From Trachythela sp. YZ-2020 (Eukaryota > Cnidaria > Anthozoa > Malacalcyonacea > Clavulariidae), in assembly GCA_016169945.1 (NCBI GenBank), contig JADLSH010000165.1, positions 1-64,000 of the forward strand: 64,000 nucleotides of DNA, read 5' to 3'. Below, piece by piece: positions 1 to 9,240 of this stretch. Both the position numbers and the translations under genes were made by a program. How positions within the stretch are numbered: position 1 is the stretch's first letter; each line of letters starts with the position of its first letter. The notes beneath the pieces are model-generated. The model saw only the letters and a program-made list of their open reading frames with translations, ran no database searches and had not been told where the DNA came from.

Positions 1-957
1 TCAACCGTTGAACAGCATCAAAACAGAATTCCATCGTGTTGAGCAAAGGTCGTTCTCCAAGTTGCAATGGGCTCTCCTCATCAATAATCTCTTTCGCTTG
101 CAACTGCCCTTCCTGCCTTGTTCCACAGTGCTTGGCATTGGGTAAAAAGTGAGCACGACGGGAGTTTTTGTACAGATTATTTGTTTCTGCAATAGCAGCA
201 TCAGTTGTTGAAATAAAGGTTTAGTGAGTGTGCAGCTGCACCTCTGATGGGCAGGGAGTTCCAAACTATCAACTTCAGTCAGAAAAATGTTATCAATGTC
301 CAATAGTAGAGACGTCAAGTTCATCTTCAGAAGGGGAAAAGACTGCCAAATGCTTTTAACGAAGTTGGATCCATTGTCGAGTGGTAGTTTTCTAACAACT
401 TTACTGTTAATGCCATAGTCACTGTCGTATTATTTCTAAGCTGTTCCAGCTAGACGATCGGTATGACTTCCCATAATTCTTCGACACGCTAGCTTACACT
501 TTCCTCTTTTGAAAGAATCACAATAAAGCCAATGTGCAGAAGTTACTCCAATATAGGATCGCCGGTGAAAGCAGACCAACAATCAGTTGTTTCAGCATGG
601 CGAAATCCACTCAACCTTTGCCCATTGCACCCTTGTCGACAGCAACCATAACAATGTCTCTCGCTTTCTTTTCTAAGCCGCTTTGTTATGGAGTACCGAG
701 GTTGGTAGTTCAGCCTGGTTGACTAAGAATGTATGAGTTCCTTGAAAGATGGCTGTTCAACAAATGATATAGGAAGCAAGGAATCGGTCACCATATTAAG
801 AAGTAAGTCTCAAGTTCTTCTTTGGAAAGTAGAAAGGAAGTTTTGGCACTATTTTTCGACCAGGAAAGAACAGCTTGCTTAAGCTGCTTTGGTTCTTTAT
901 TGTAACCGTGGGGGTTGTTCACATCGGTGGCAGCACATCTCTTTAATACTCGAGTGG
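1..957 (-). pseudogene. hAT-family transposase, middle part, decayed; runs off the window start
   Basis: Reading the minus strand from about 950 down to 1, and switching frame at indels, gives a recognisable series of hAT transposase blocks. Near 770-710 there is DSLLPISFVEQPSFKEL, near 540-480 YIGVTS..HW..CDSFKR, then LACRRIMGSHT, near 370 DNGSNFVK, near 255 PAHQRC, and at 1-60 the TRWNS block. These are the order and wording of BED-type hAT transposases, including the DNGSNFVKAF catalytic-region block. Several stops and frameshifts break the frame, so it is not functional. The C-terminal dimerisation part would lie left of base 1. The N-terminal part continues on the other side of the inserted element 964-3502. 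Confidence 0.8.
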
Positions 958-963
958 GAGTTA
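958..963. repeat. 6-bp target-site duplication GAGTTA (left)
   Basis: GAGTTA directly precedes the AGGCCTGCTCTGGG end at 964 and recurs at 3503-3508 directly after the opposite end. A second copy of the element elsewhere in the window is also flanked by a 6-bp repeat. Confidence 0.8.
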
Positions 964-3502
964 AGGCCTGCTCTGGGATCTTAACTTTCGCCTTAACTCT
1001 GCCTTAAATCGCCTTCACAACTGCGCCTTAAATCGCCTTGGATAAAAATTGGCAACAATTCTCTTAAAAATCGCACTTCAAACTCGCACTAAATCGCCTA
1101 AACTCGCCATACCAAATTAAAATGCTGAAAATAGTAAATACTATATGCAGTGTAAACACCCTTTCCCCAGGAGAGGGGGTTCTAAGTTGTTTATTTCAGA
1201 TAATCATTGGGAGGGCGCTATCGAGAAGGGGCCTTGCTGGAGAGAAGGGCTTAGCCAGAAACAAGGAAGTTACATGCTTATTGGATAAAAGCCGAAACAT
1301 TTGAGTGCACGCAATTAGTAATTGGAAAGCCACGCACCCCATACCCAGGGAACAGCGGACATTAGATAAGGTTGTGTCCTAAATCATTTCTAATCCCAAC
1401 CTATACATGGCCTTCTTACTAGTCTAAACATGACTAAAGTCCCCCGCTACCCGGGCACCAAAAATGAAGGCTTTTAAAATTCAAACCATAATAATTGCTT
1501 TTAAAATTCAACAAACTATTCTAAAATTTACCCAATTTTGATCATTGGAGGCCAAACATGCAATCCAGAGTTTGTCAAAACTTTGCCAAAGTAGGTAAAT
1601 ATTTTGCATTTGTCTGTTAGCTGTATCTTGCAATTTACGCAAAGATCAAATAATACATTATCCTGTAAAAAGCTATTTTTGAGTAAAAACAATGTCTATA
1701 GAGTATAGGATAAATGTCGATGCAACGCAAGGCTTAATAATACATCCTCGAACAGACGAATTTACTGATTCCTTAAAAGCCCATAATCCCTGGCCATCAT
1801 AGACACATATCTGGCGCGTACGCTGTCTAATGCCCACTGAGTACCCAGGCATACAGACTGCAGATGGGCTAATTCTGCAAAAATAAATCCCCGCTATTTC
1901 CCGGCATGTCCCGGATGAGGGGGGGTGCGAGGAGCTTTCCACATGACTGTGGTGCATAAGTTACATGTAGCTATCGAAACATGGGTATATAATATGACGC
2001 ATGAGGAACCCTTATATTCAAAACATCAGAAAAAGTCAGGATGGCAAGAATCAGTCTGTTTTCAACATTTTATCTATTTCGATAAGTATGAATTAATATG
2101 CCAATATTGTGATATGAAACTTCCAGAACAATTCATAAATTGTTTCGTTTTCCTTTATTGAAAAAAATAGTGCGGGAGCCTATAAATTACAGGGTAGAGG
2201 GCTTATCAACTGAAATTTTAAGTGACGATAAACTGGATACTTTTAATAATTCCGACGGCCTTATAAACAAGTGCTGAATTGCAGTGCCTGTAAGTGCACA
2301 ACTTGTTTAATATTTTATATCAACAGTGTTCAAACTTACGCCAAATTGATAAACCACAGCATGATCTGGTCAACTTTATAGTCAGCATTGTCCAGGTTCA
2401 TATCGTCTTTATATAAAGATCCATGATCGTTTTAATAACCGAGGTTTAACATTTTTAGCGTAATGATCTTGGGTCGATAGCAAAACCTGGCATTTTCATT
2501 AATTCAGGTAAATACTTCATGTTAGCCTGCGGGCCAGTGCGGCAGTGTGGAGGCGAGCCTTCTCTCAGGCTATCCAGCGGAAATTTTATTATTCAAGTCT
2601 AAACTTTATATAAACTAAATTTTAACATTGGTGGAATTTTTATAAATACTGCACTTAACTATATATTGAGGGGAATTAAATAAATACCCAATCAATGTTG
2701 AGTTTTACTTATTAAATGAACACATGGAAATAAAAATACTATATTTGCAAGCGTAAATTCAAGCTTATTTGGTAAGTTTAACACATATATGTAAATTCGT
2801 TTGAATATTAACATTTAAACTACAATGTATTGCCACATTGGAACATCACATGGTCACAGTTTTAATATATTCTGTACCCTTGGAATTTCAAGATATTGAC
2901 AAGGCATTCATGCATTTGGAAATTCTCAAAATATAGGATAACAACCCCATGGGATGCACTAAATCTTCTCGTTCCTACATTCCAGCTACAACCCTGATTT
3001 TTTAGATTTCAAGTGATTGTGGTTCCAGGACTGAACTTAGTAATAAGGTATTAGTATGCAATTCAATTTAAAATACATGTTATTATATACTGGTTTATGT
3101 TCTTCATTGTATTAATTCCAGCAATTTGTGGTATATATAACCTTAAAAATTAGTAATACAAAATAACAAGTTTAATTAATAACCAAGTTTCAACTGGTCT
3201 TGTTTACATGACAGTCTAAAGCCAGACTTCCCTGAAGGTGTGAGGGGAGTGGTGCTCTTTCAAAATACATTTTACTATGCACTATTAATTATGTGTTATT
3301 ACTGTATTTTAGGTTAAAGTACTATACTTGCATATTTGAATGTTACCATGTATTTTTCTTAAATCGCCTTAAATCGCCTTCTAAAAACATATAAAAGGCA
3401 TTACCTAAAAGTTGTGTTTTCTTAAATCAGCCCCTAAAGCTCCGCCTTAACTCGCATTATCTCGCGGCGAGTTAAGGCGAGATGAGATCCCAGAGCAGGC
3501 CT
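964..3502 (-). mobile_element. Non-autonomous TIR DNA transposon, 6-bp TSD family, copy 1
   Basis: The element is 2539 bp. Its left end reads AGGCCTGCTCTGGGATCT and its right end is the exact reverse complement over 18 bases. Subterminal DNA on the left is full of AAATCGCC/AACTCGCC units (reverse of GGCGATTTAA/GGCGAGTTAA), and the right end holds a stem-loop at about 3443-3475 made from CGCCTTAACTCGC and its complement. It is homologous along its length, in opposite orientation, to 51841-53915. Examples are the shared core around 2150-2200 and 53030-53090 and the shared segment near 2560 and 52745. The longest ORFs are below 100 residues and resemble no transposase, so it is a non-autonomous derivative. 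It lies inside a hAT transposase relic. Superfamily is not assigned; IS3EU-like and Dada are families reported with about 6-bp TSDs. Confidence 0.85.
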
Positions 3503-3508
3503 GAGTTA

Positions 3509-4110
3509 GTTCATTAAAGCTCGCACAACTTGCTTGGGTGCACACGCTACAAACCAAAAGAAAAAGTTGCATATTAAAGATTTATGTAAATAGAGTAAGA
3601 AATAACATCGAATAACTGATGAGATATTGTTTGCGATATTCACAATTCTTCCCAGTACTGTGAGTATACAAATTGTCACAGTCATATACGATTACTGGAT
3701 TATATTATATTTCTATTTGGAAAAAGTGTACTCATAGAATATTAATACAACAAAAGTGACCAACCACTCGTTTACCTTTATATGTTTTCGGAGACTGGAG
3801 TGGGACGTAACGTAATATGGAAAGCACCGGTTTTCTTCGGTTTACACAGAAGACACTCCAGAAGGACTCAGGTTTTGCGTGTACAACAAAGACTGGAAAA
3901 ATTTTTGTCCCAATTTGGGCCATGGATTTTCCGGTAGTGTCGTTATTTCCCGCGTTGATCTCAACAGCAGTGGCTTCTCCACTCTCAGTAGATTCAGGTT
4001 CAGCGGACGAAGATGACTTGCAAGTTCTTCGTCTACTATACTCCCAAATCATTACCAATATCTTGAATATCTTCTGCCATATTTACATACCGCCATATTT
4101 ACATAATTCG
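3509..4110 (-). pseudogene. hAT-family transposase N-terminal part with BED zinc finger, decayed
   Basis: On the minus strand, from a possible start MAEDIQDIG near 4098, the sequence runs through an acidic, serine-rich stretch to a BED-type zinc finger near 3880-3760: LECLLCKPKKTGAFHIT followed by LRKHIK in a neighbouring frame. BED fingers sit at the N terminus of hAT transposases, ahead of the blocks seen in 1-957. Both pieces are on the same strand and in the correct order, with only the 964-3502 element and its TSD between them, so they were one gene before that insertion. Frameshifts are numerous. Confidence 0.6.
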
Positions 4111-4524
4111 CTATGCTACATGAAGTTTAGGGCAGCATTTGCTCACTTCCACTTTGAAATCCTTATTATCTTCTTATATTGATAATAAGCAATATCAAAT
4201 AAAATGGTTAGTACAATCGCAACGACATTATAACTCTGAATAGAGTATATTACAATATGCAGCATCTTCGTGAGCACTACAAAGTAAAATATTCATTCGT
4301 TTTCAAACTGATATAATTTCCTACAGGTACATCGTTTAGGCGTAACCGCACCTTTTTGGCGAAACGGTCTCCAGAGTAGACGCTGCTCCAAGTCGACGCT
4401 CTCGACTTTGAGTTTGGTCTAGCGACGAAGTCGAGAGAGTAGGTTAATCGAAAATTCCTCATTTTCCCGCAAAATACTTCCTTGAAAATTCCATCGTTAT
4501 TGAGTAAAGTCTATCTCTCCAGAG

Positions 4525-4560
4525 TAGCCTGAGCCACACATTCGTCTGTGGCTCAGGCTA
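4525..4560. mobile_element. 36-bp perfect hairpin insertion with 9-bp TSD
   Basis: TAGCCTGAGCCACA (4525-4538) and TGTGGCTCAGGCTA (4547-4560) form a perfect 14-bp inverted repeat around an 8-base loop. The nine bases TCTCCAGAG stand immediately before (4516-4524) and after (4561-4569). This is the footprint of a tiny foldback element. Its TAGCCTG terminus and 9-bp TSD match those of the larger MITE at 8903-9240. Confidence 0.7.
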
Positions 4561-4648
4561 TCTCCAGAGTGGAAAACTTTGAAAACGCAACTTATCCGGA
4601 TACGTGTGGACGCACTGTAACCGCAACTTTGTAACCCATCTACAAGTG

Positions 4649-4760
4649 TCCAACGTTTATCTCTGGTCAGATATTCAAATAGTCCTCTACTGGTTGTCTT
4701 CCAAGAAAGAATTGGCGCGAGAATATGTAAATAACTTTTTACATCGGAAAATGGCGAATT
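4649..4760 (+). pseudogene. BEL/Pao-type retrotransposon RNase H scrap
   Basis: An in-frame stretch of about 35 codons reads VYLWSDIQIVLYWLSSKKEL, like the LW(S/T)DSQ.VLHW(L/I)..K block in the RNase H region of BEL/Pao polyproteins. The motif D falls at LWSD. Nothing else of the polyprotein or any LTR was found nearby, so this is a short isolated fragment. The similarity is by recall of the block and could be fortuitous. Confidence 0.4.
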
Positions 4761-5159
4761 CTGAATTTTCTGATTATGAATTTAGCAATAAAACAGAGAG
4801 TCAGAGTCACTCAGAGACTTAAAGAACGAAGTACGAACAATAAAACATGAAGATGATCAGCGATTTCAGTAAAACTACTGCCAAAAACTTTCATTAGGTT
4901 AATGGATATAACTTATAAGTGTAACAAACAGTGTAACGTAATAACTAATTATTGTTTGGAGTGTGTGTTTTTCAACTCTAAAATTCCTTAAAAATGCCAT
5001 AAAATTATATTTCCTGAAAAGTCTCACTGAGCAAACTAATAAAGGTCAAATTTCCTCAATTTAAGGAAATTTCCTTAAAACTGAGAGCCCTGATTGAGAG
5101 GCGAGCGAGCAATGACGTCAATCTGACAAATCAATGAAATCATGCAGTAAGTTGCATGA

Positions 5160-5640
5160 TTCCGTTACAATCCTTGGAGACTCAATGTTAAAGCGGCTGG
5201 ACGTAAACCGAGTACGACGCTCTATAGACAGCAATAAAAGGGTGAATATTCGCACGTTTTCAGGAGCAACTATTGAGAAGACATGGAAGCATTATGTTTG
5301 AACCTGGCGTTAAAGAGAAGTCACTTAAAGCAATCATTGTCCACGCTGGAACGAATATGCCAAGGATCGACCCAGCGAAGAAATAGTAAGTAAGCCTAAA
5401 TGATCTTGGGAAACACATTGAGCTTAATTCAAAGTGTCGAGTTATTATATCAAGTCTAATCACTCCGAAGTGACGATAACCTTAATACGAAAATTATTTA
5501 CTAGCCACAACCTGTTAAGCTAACCTATGTTTAAAAATTACTGAGGATTTGTTTATCAAACATATCAATATTAGTAAAGTCAACTAGATATGGAGAATGC
5601 TTCCGCTTCATTTAAATACCAGAGGTACGTCCACCCTGGC
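5160..5640 (+). pseudogene. SGNH/GDSL esterase-like ORF1 of the CR1-like element
   Basis: From about 5170 the reading is VTILGDSMLKRLDVNRVRR, then FSGATIEKTW, then after a frameshift AIIVHAGTN, then VIISSLI.RSDDNLN. GDS with the catalytic serine and the HAGTN block are the hallmarks of the SGNH hydrolase domain that CR1-clade elements carry in ORF1. At least two frameshifts and several stops are present. In such elements the esterase is thought to act on membranes or lipids during retrotransposition. That role is family knowledge and is not shown here. Confidence 0.65.
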
Positions 5641-5784
5641 CAGAAATTTAATTTCGACTGTATAAAACATTGACAATTAGAAGCAAATTTAGCAAATTTA
5701 GACATAGAAGCTAAATTACAGACATCTCAAGTCATGAATCTATTTCATCACCTAATTATGAACAGCACTCGTATCCGAAACTAT

Positions 5785-6054
5785 AAAGGCTTTAAATAGG
5801 CCATCTTAATATAGCGAGCATATGCAAAACATTTAGACGAACTAACTATAGTTATCAATGAACTATCTTTTGATATATTTACAATTAATGAAACAAGGCT
5901 AGATGATAGTTTTCAATGACCGGATGTCAGGATTAGTGGATGCCTTGACATAATACGCCGTGATAGAAATAGGCACGGCGGAGGAGTTGCCATTTACATC
6001 AGAAATAATATTCCTTATATCCAGCGCCACGATTTACTTGTCCAGGACTTAGAA
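5785..6054 (+). pseudogene. Endonuclease N-terminal remnant of the CR1-like element
   Basis: The translation passes through FKIGHLNIASICK, then TINETRLDDSF, then IIRRDRNRHGGGVAIYIRNN. These are the first three blocks of the retrotransposon endonuclease: the N of HLN, the catalytic E of NETRLD, and the RxxGGGVAIY block. The later blocks (GDFN, SDH) are absent, so roughly the second half of the domain is deleted before 6055. Confidence 0.7.
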
Positions 6055-6744
6055 GTGAGTGTCCCTAAGCAGCTTCCCAAAATAGTCGAGACAAGGCAAT
6101 TCAAAAATTTTAACACGGCAGCATTCCAGCATGATTTACAGGAAACGTTTAAAACGTACAGCTTTAATGCTGAACCAAACACTGCATGGAATGAATGTCA
6201 AAACAATTTTTCTGAGACCGTTGCCAATACTCATGCACCTATAAAAACCCGTAGAGTTAAAAGTGCTCATGCACCATGGCTAACAGATCAAATTAAATAT
6301 CTTTCCTATCAAAGAGATGATCTCAAAAAGAAAGCTGTCAGATTAAACTCTGAATACTACCATAAGGCTTACAAGAAATGCCGAAATCAAGTTACGAAAC
6401 TCATTAAGAAATGCAAAACTGAATATTTTAATACCAAGCTAAAAGATTGCAAAAATAGTAAAGAGTGTTGGCAAACTATTAACAACCTATTAAACAAACA
6501 CTCCAAATCCACTGCGGTTAATAAAGTGAAGGTCAATGGGATTGACATAACCGGTGATGCAAATATAGCCCAGGAATTTAACGACTATTTTTGCTCAGTT
6601 GGGCCTACACTAGCTAGTAACATTCCCATCACAAACACTAATCCTTTGAATTATGTCACTCCAGTGTCAACTTCATTCGAATTTCAAACCATAACTTATG
6701 ATGAACTGAAAAAAGTAGTTAAAAACCTTAAAACTAACAAATAA
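6055..6744 (+). pseudogene. Endonuclease-RT linker and start of RT
   Basis: This is an open frame of 229 codons. It begins with VPKQLPKIVETRQFKNFN, which also opens the linker of the sister element at about 13.4 kb, continues through a lysine-rich segment (APWLTDQIKYL, YFNTKLKDCKNSKECWQTIN), and reaches FNDYFCSVGP and YDELKKVVKNLKTNK, the run-up to RT motif 1. A stop at 6742-6744 interrupts it, and the frame resumes as PGLDIVSTKLVKEA. The upstream M at 6055 is not a true start. Confidence 0.75.
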
Positions 6745-7520
6745 CCAGGTCTTGACATCGTTTCTACAAAATTGGTCAAGGAAGCTGGCTACAGTATAAT
6801 ACCATCCCTAAATTATTTATTCAACCTATCGTTGTTCCTGGGATCTTTCCAGAAGATTGAAAGTCGCCAAGGTTACCCTATCTATAAATCTGGTGAAAAA
6901 TCAGATCGAAACTATCGACCTATTTCAATAATTTCAACAATTGCAAAGATTTTCGAAAATTGTCTATACACAACATTTGACTATTTAGACGAAAACCTTA
7001 TCATTTCGCCAAACCAGTCCGTTTCGATCACTCCATTCAACTGAAACTGCACTTCTGAGCTCAACAAATGAATGGTTAATAAACATGGATCAGGGCCTTA
7101 TCAATGGTGTTCTATTCTTAGATCTCAAAAAGGCATTTGACACAGTGGACCACAATATTCTTTTATCCAAATTGACAGCTTATGGAATAAAGGGCACAGC
7201 ACACAAATGGTTTCAGTCATATTTAAAGGAGAGGCAGCAAGTATGCAAAATTAACCAAAAAATGTCGGACACAAGAACAATTACCTGTTGAGTTCCTCAA
7301 GGGACAAATTTAGGCCCGTTGCTATTTCTCCTTTATGTAAATGATCTGCCAAATTGCCTTGAAACAACAAACGCCATTGTACAATGTTTTGCGGATGATA
7401 CAAATCTATCATGCAACGGATTATCATCTGCAGATATAGAAAGTAAACTGAATCACGATTTAGAAATAGTTCACACATGGTTAACCGCAAACAAGCTGAC
7501 CTTAAACCGTAAAAACTGAA
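6745..7520 (+). pseudogene. Reverse transcriptase core of the CR1-like element
   Basis: RT blocks are read in order with frame changes: PGLDIVSTKLV, YPIYKSGEKS..NYRPISI, then [15 protein letters not shown] (motif A, catalytic D), [33 protein letters not shown] (motif B), and CFADDTNLS (motif C, both aspartates present). A stop precedes VPQG near 7290 and a frameshift follows 7044, so the protein cannot be made as one piece. Confidence 0.85.
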
Positions 7521-8235
7521 TACATGATTATTGGCTCACGACAAAAATTAAATTCTATTGGCTCAAATATTACAAACATATCAATTGCAGGCGAGCAAAT
7601 AACACGAGTTGAAAGTACACACCAAAATCATTAGGCATTATTATAGATGAACAATTAAAATGGCACGAACATAACAACAAACAATGTAAAACAATCTCAG
7701 CACTTATCGGAATGTTAAGGAGAGCTAGAGATTTTGTCACACAAGAAGTTTTAATTACAATGTACAATTCACTTGTACTTCCGCACTTTACCTACTGCTC
7801 AACTGTGTGGCATGGCTTTTGGCGTCGATCACATTAATAAATTATATAAGTTGCAGAAAAGGGCTGCCCGCGTAATAACAGGATCCAGTTACGAGATAAG
7901 ATCAACTAACATTTTGAAACCTTAAACCGAGACCTATAAAGGACAACTTAGATGAGCGCGACCTTGTAATGATTTTTAAGGCCCTTAAAGGTTTAGTTCC
8001 CGACTACCTAACGCTGATAATTAACTTGAACGGAAACGACAGCCATCAATTACGTAGCAACAATAGAAATATTCACCTACCTAAGCCAAAGACAAATTGT
8101 ACCTTCTAAAAATAGCTTCCTATCGAGGAGCTATGATTTGGGAATAACCTACCTAATCATATTATTGACCAAGCCTTAATAGATGATGTCTCTGTCAACT
8201 CCTTTAATAATGTCATAAAACGTATGTCCTAACCA
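7521..8235 (+). pseudogene. C-terminal region of CR1-like ORF2
   Basis: Frame-hopping translation gives TEYMIIGSRQKL, KSLGIIIDEQLKWH, ALIGMLRRARDFVTQEVL, NSLVLPHFTYCSTVWHG, LYKLQKRAARVITG and, near the end, VNSFNNVIKRMS followed by a stop near 8231. These line up with the C terminus of the sister element (SLGVTCDEQLRW, LRRAKQFVTEDAL, INSFKNCLNNH). Confidence 0.7.
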
Positions 8236-8356
8236 TTGGTCCTATCCCATTTATAGTGTAATTAACTACATCCATGTAAATAGTTTACTTAAATTTCCTG
8301 TTTTTCTCGCTTTTTAAACTTTCTTTTTTCCTAATTATGTAAATATTTTAATGAAC

Positions 8357-8402
8357 TCACGGCCCTTTGAAAAACAGATGTACTTCTGAAAGGCTACCGT
8401 GA
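8357..8402 (+). promoter_or_regulatory. 3' UTR stem-loop of the CR1-like family
   Basis: TCACGG at 8357 pairs with CCGTGA ending at 8402. Inside it CCTTT pairs with AAAGG and CAG with CTG around a short loop. The sister element has a stem at the same distance from its tail, with different but still pairing outer bases (11087-11130). By analogy with L2/CR1-type 3' hairpins it would be the RT recognition structure. Confidence 0.55.
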
Positions 8403-8452
8403 TTAAATAAGTTTAAATAAATAAAATAAATAAATAAATAAATAAGTACCTA

Positions 8453-8593
8453 CCTAATATGAACACATTTTGTGATTGGCTTTCTGAAACAAAGGTTATC
8501 AGTGTTTATGACTCGTTCCTTTGAAAAATAATTTCTATAGTTTATTGTCTTCTATTGTCATAATCAACCAATCACAAAGCCTGTTCATATAGG
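8453..8593. mobile_element. 141-bp foldback MITE
   Basis: The left arm from 8453 reads CCTAATATGAACA then TTTGTGATTGG. The reverse complement of the right arm ending at 8593 reads CCTATATGAACA then TTTGTGATTGG. The arms are imperfect over about 30 bases and the centre is AT-rich. It sits just after the tail of the CR1-like element. No clear TSD was found. Confidence 0.5.
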
Positions 8594-8902
8594 TTCGTGG
8601 CGACCCAAATCATGTGGTCAACAGTAAGCAGTGACGTCAGTCTGGCTTTACACACAATAGTCAAAGGCCGATGCAACCAGGTGTTTCTAACTCAATTGTT
8701 CGTTGTACATAAGATATAGGCGCATTCTGAATAATACGTGGTGAACTTCACGAAATTCACCCATGTTTAAATGAGCCCATTCAGCACCGGACTGTGTTTA
8801 GACATATAATGACTAATGTACAAAAATATGGAAGATGCGCCGCCAGGATAAAAATATTAAATTTTAGACGTCATTCGTCAGTCCCTGAATCCGGAATCTG
8901 CC

Positions 8903-9240
8903 TAGCCTGCGTGGCCGGCCCTCGTTGGAGGAAAGAAGAACAGCGAATGAGGAGGGCCTGGAAAGAAACCAGCTTTCATGACTAAACAATAAAAGGCTCA
9001 TTAAAATTGACCAATACAAATGCAGCTGACTATGGGAAACCCCAAACCGAAGGAAATGTATTCGCTTGTATAAACATGTCAATCAAGACGAAGAAATGTA
9101 ATAATATATTCCTGTGTGCGTAAACATGTCAACTAATTATTGGTGTTGACCAATCAAATTCTACGTTCAAAAATTGAACGGCGTTTAGTCATGAAAGCTG
9201 GGTTTTCTTGCAGTCCAACGAGGGCCGGCCACGCAGGCTA
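8903..9240. mobile_element. 338-bp MITE with TAGCCTG termini and probable 9-bp TSD
   Basis: The left terminus TAGCCTGCGTGGCCGGCC, continuing through CTCGTTGGA, is repeated exactly in inverse at the right end (27 of 27 bases). After an indel the arms match again over AGCTTTCATGACTAAAC. Flanks are GAATCTGCC (8894-8902) and GAATCCGCC (9241-9249), a 9-bp TSD with one mismatch. A longer copy of the left flank (GAATCCGGAATCTGC) recurs slightly further right, so the exact TSD is not certain. TIR and TSD lengths suggest a Mutator-like origin. Confidence 0.7.

Larger units (their letters stand above)
4111..5150. other. Mostly non-coding flank with two small insertions
   Basis: Apart from the hairpin at 4525-4560 and the BEL/Pao scrap near 4650-4760, I see no gene. 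The stretch 4330-4460 is GC-richer with repeated GTCGA(C/G) motifs and could be the outer end of the hAT element upstream of its transposase, but no TIR pair could be matched inside the window. Confidence 0.4.
5150..8440 (+). mobile_element. CR1-like non-LTR retrotransposon with esterase ORF1 (family A/B, plus copy)
   Basis: Domains appear in order: an SGNH-esterase-like ORF1 remnant (about 5160-5640), an apurinic-like endonuclease N-terminal remnant (about 5785-6050), an endonuclease-RT linker and RT (6055-7520), a C-terminal region to about 8231, a 3' UTR with a stem-loop (8357-8402), and a TAAA-rich tail (8404-8445). The second half of the endonuclease is missing, joined directly to the linker near 6055. 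All parts carry stops or frameshifts. The minus-strand element at 11041-13700 is the same family, since both have [29 protein letters not shown] and the same 3' hairpin. Confidence 0.85.

Noticed and set aside
3732..4058. Plus-strand ORF at 3817-4182 as a gene
   Set aside because: It is the shadow of the minus-strand BED-finger region, which has clear family blocks while the plus-strand translation has none.
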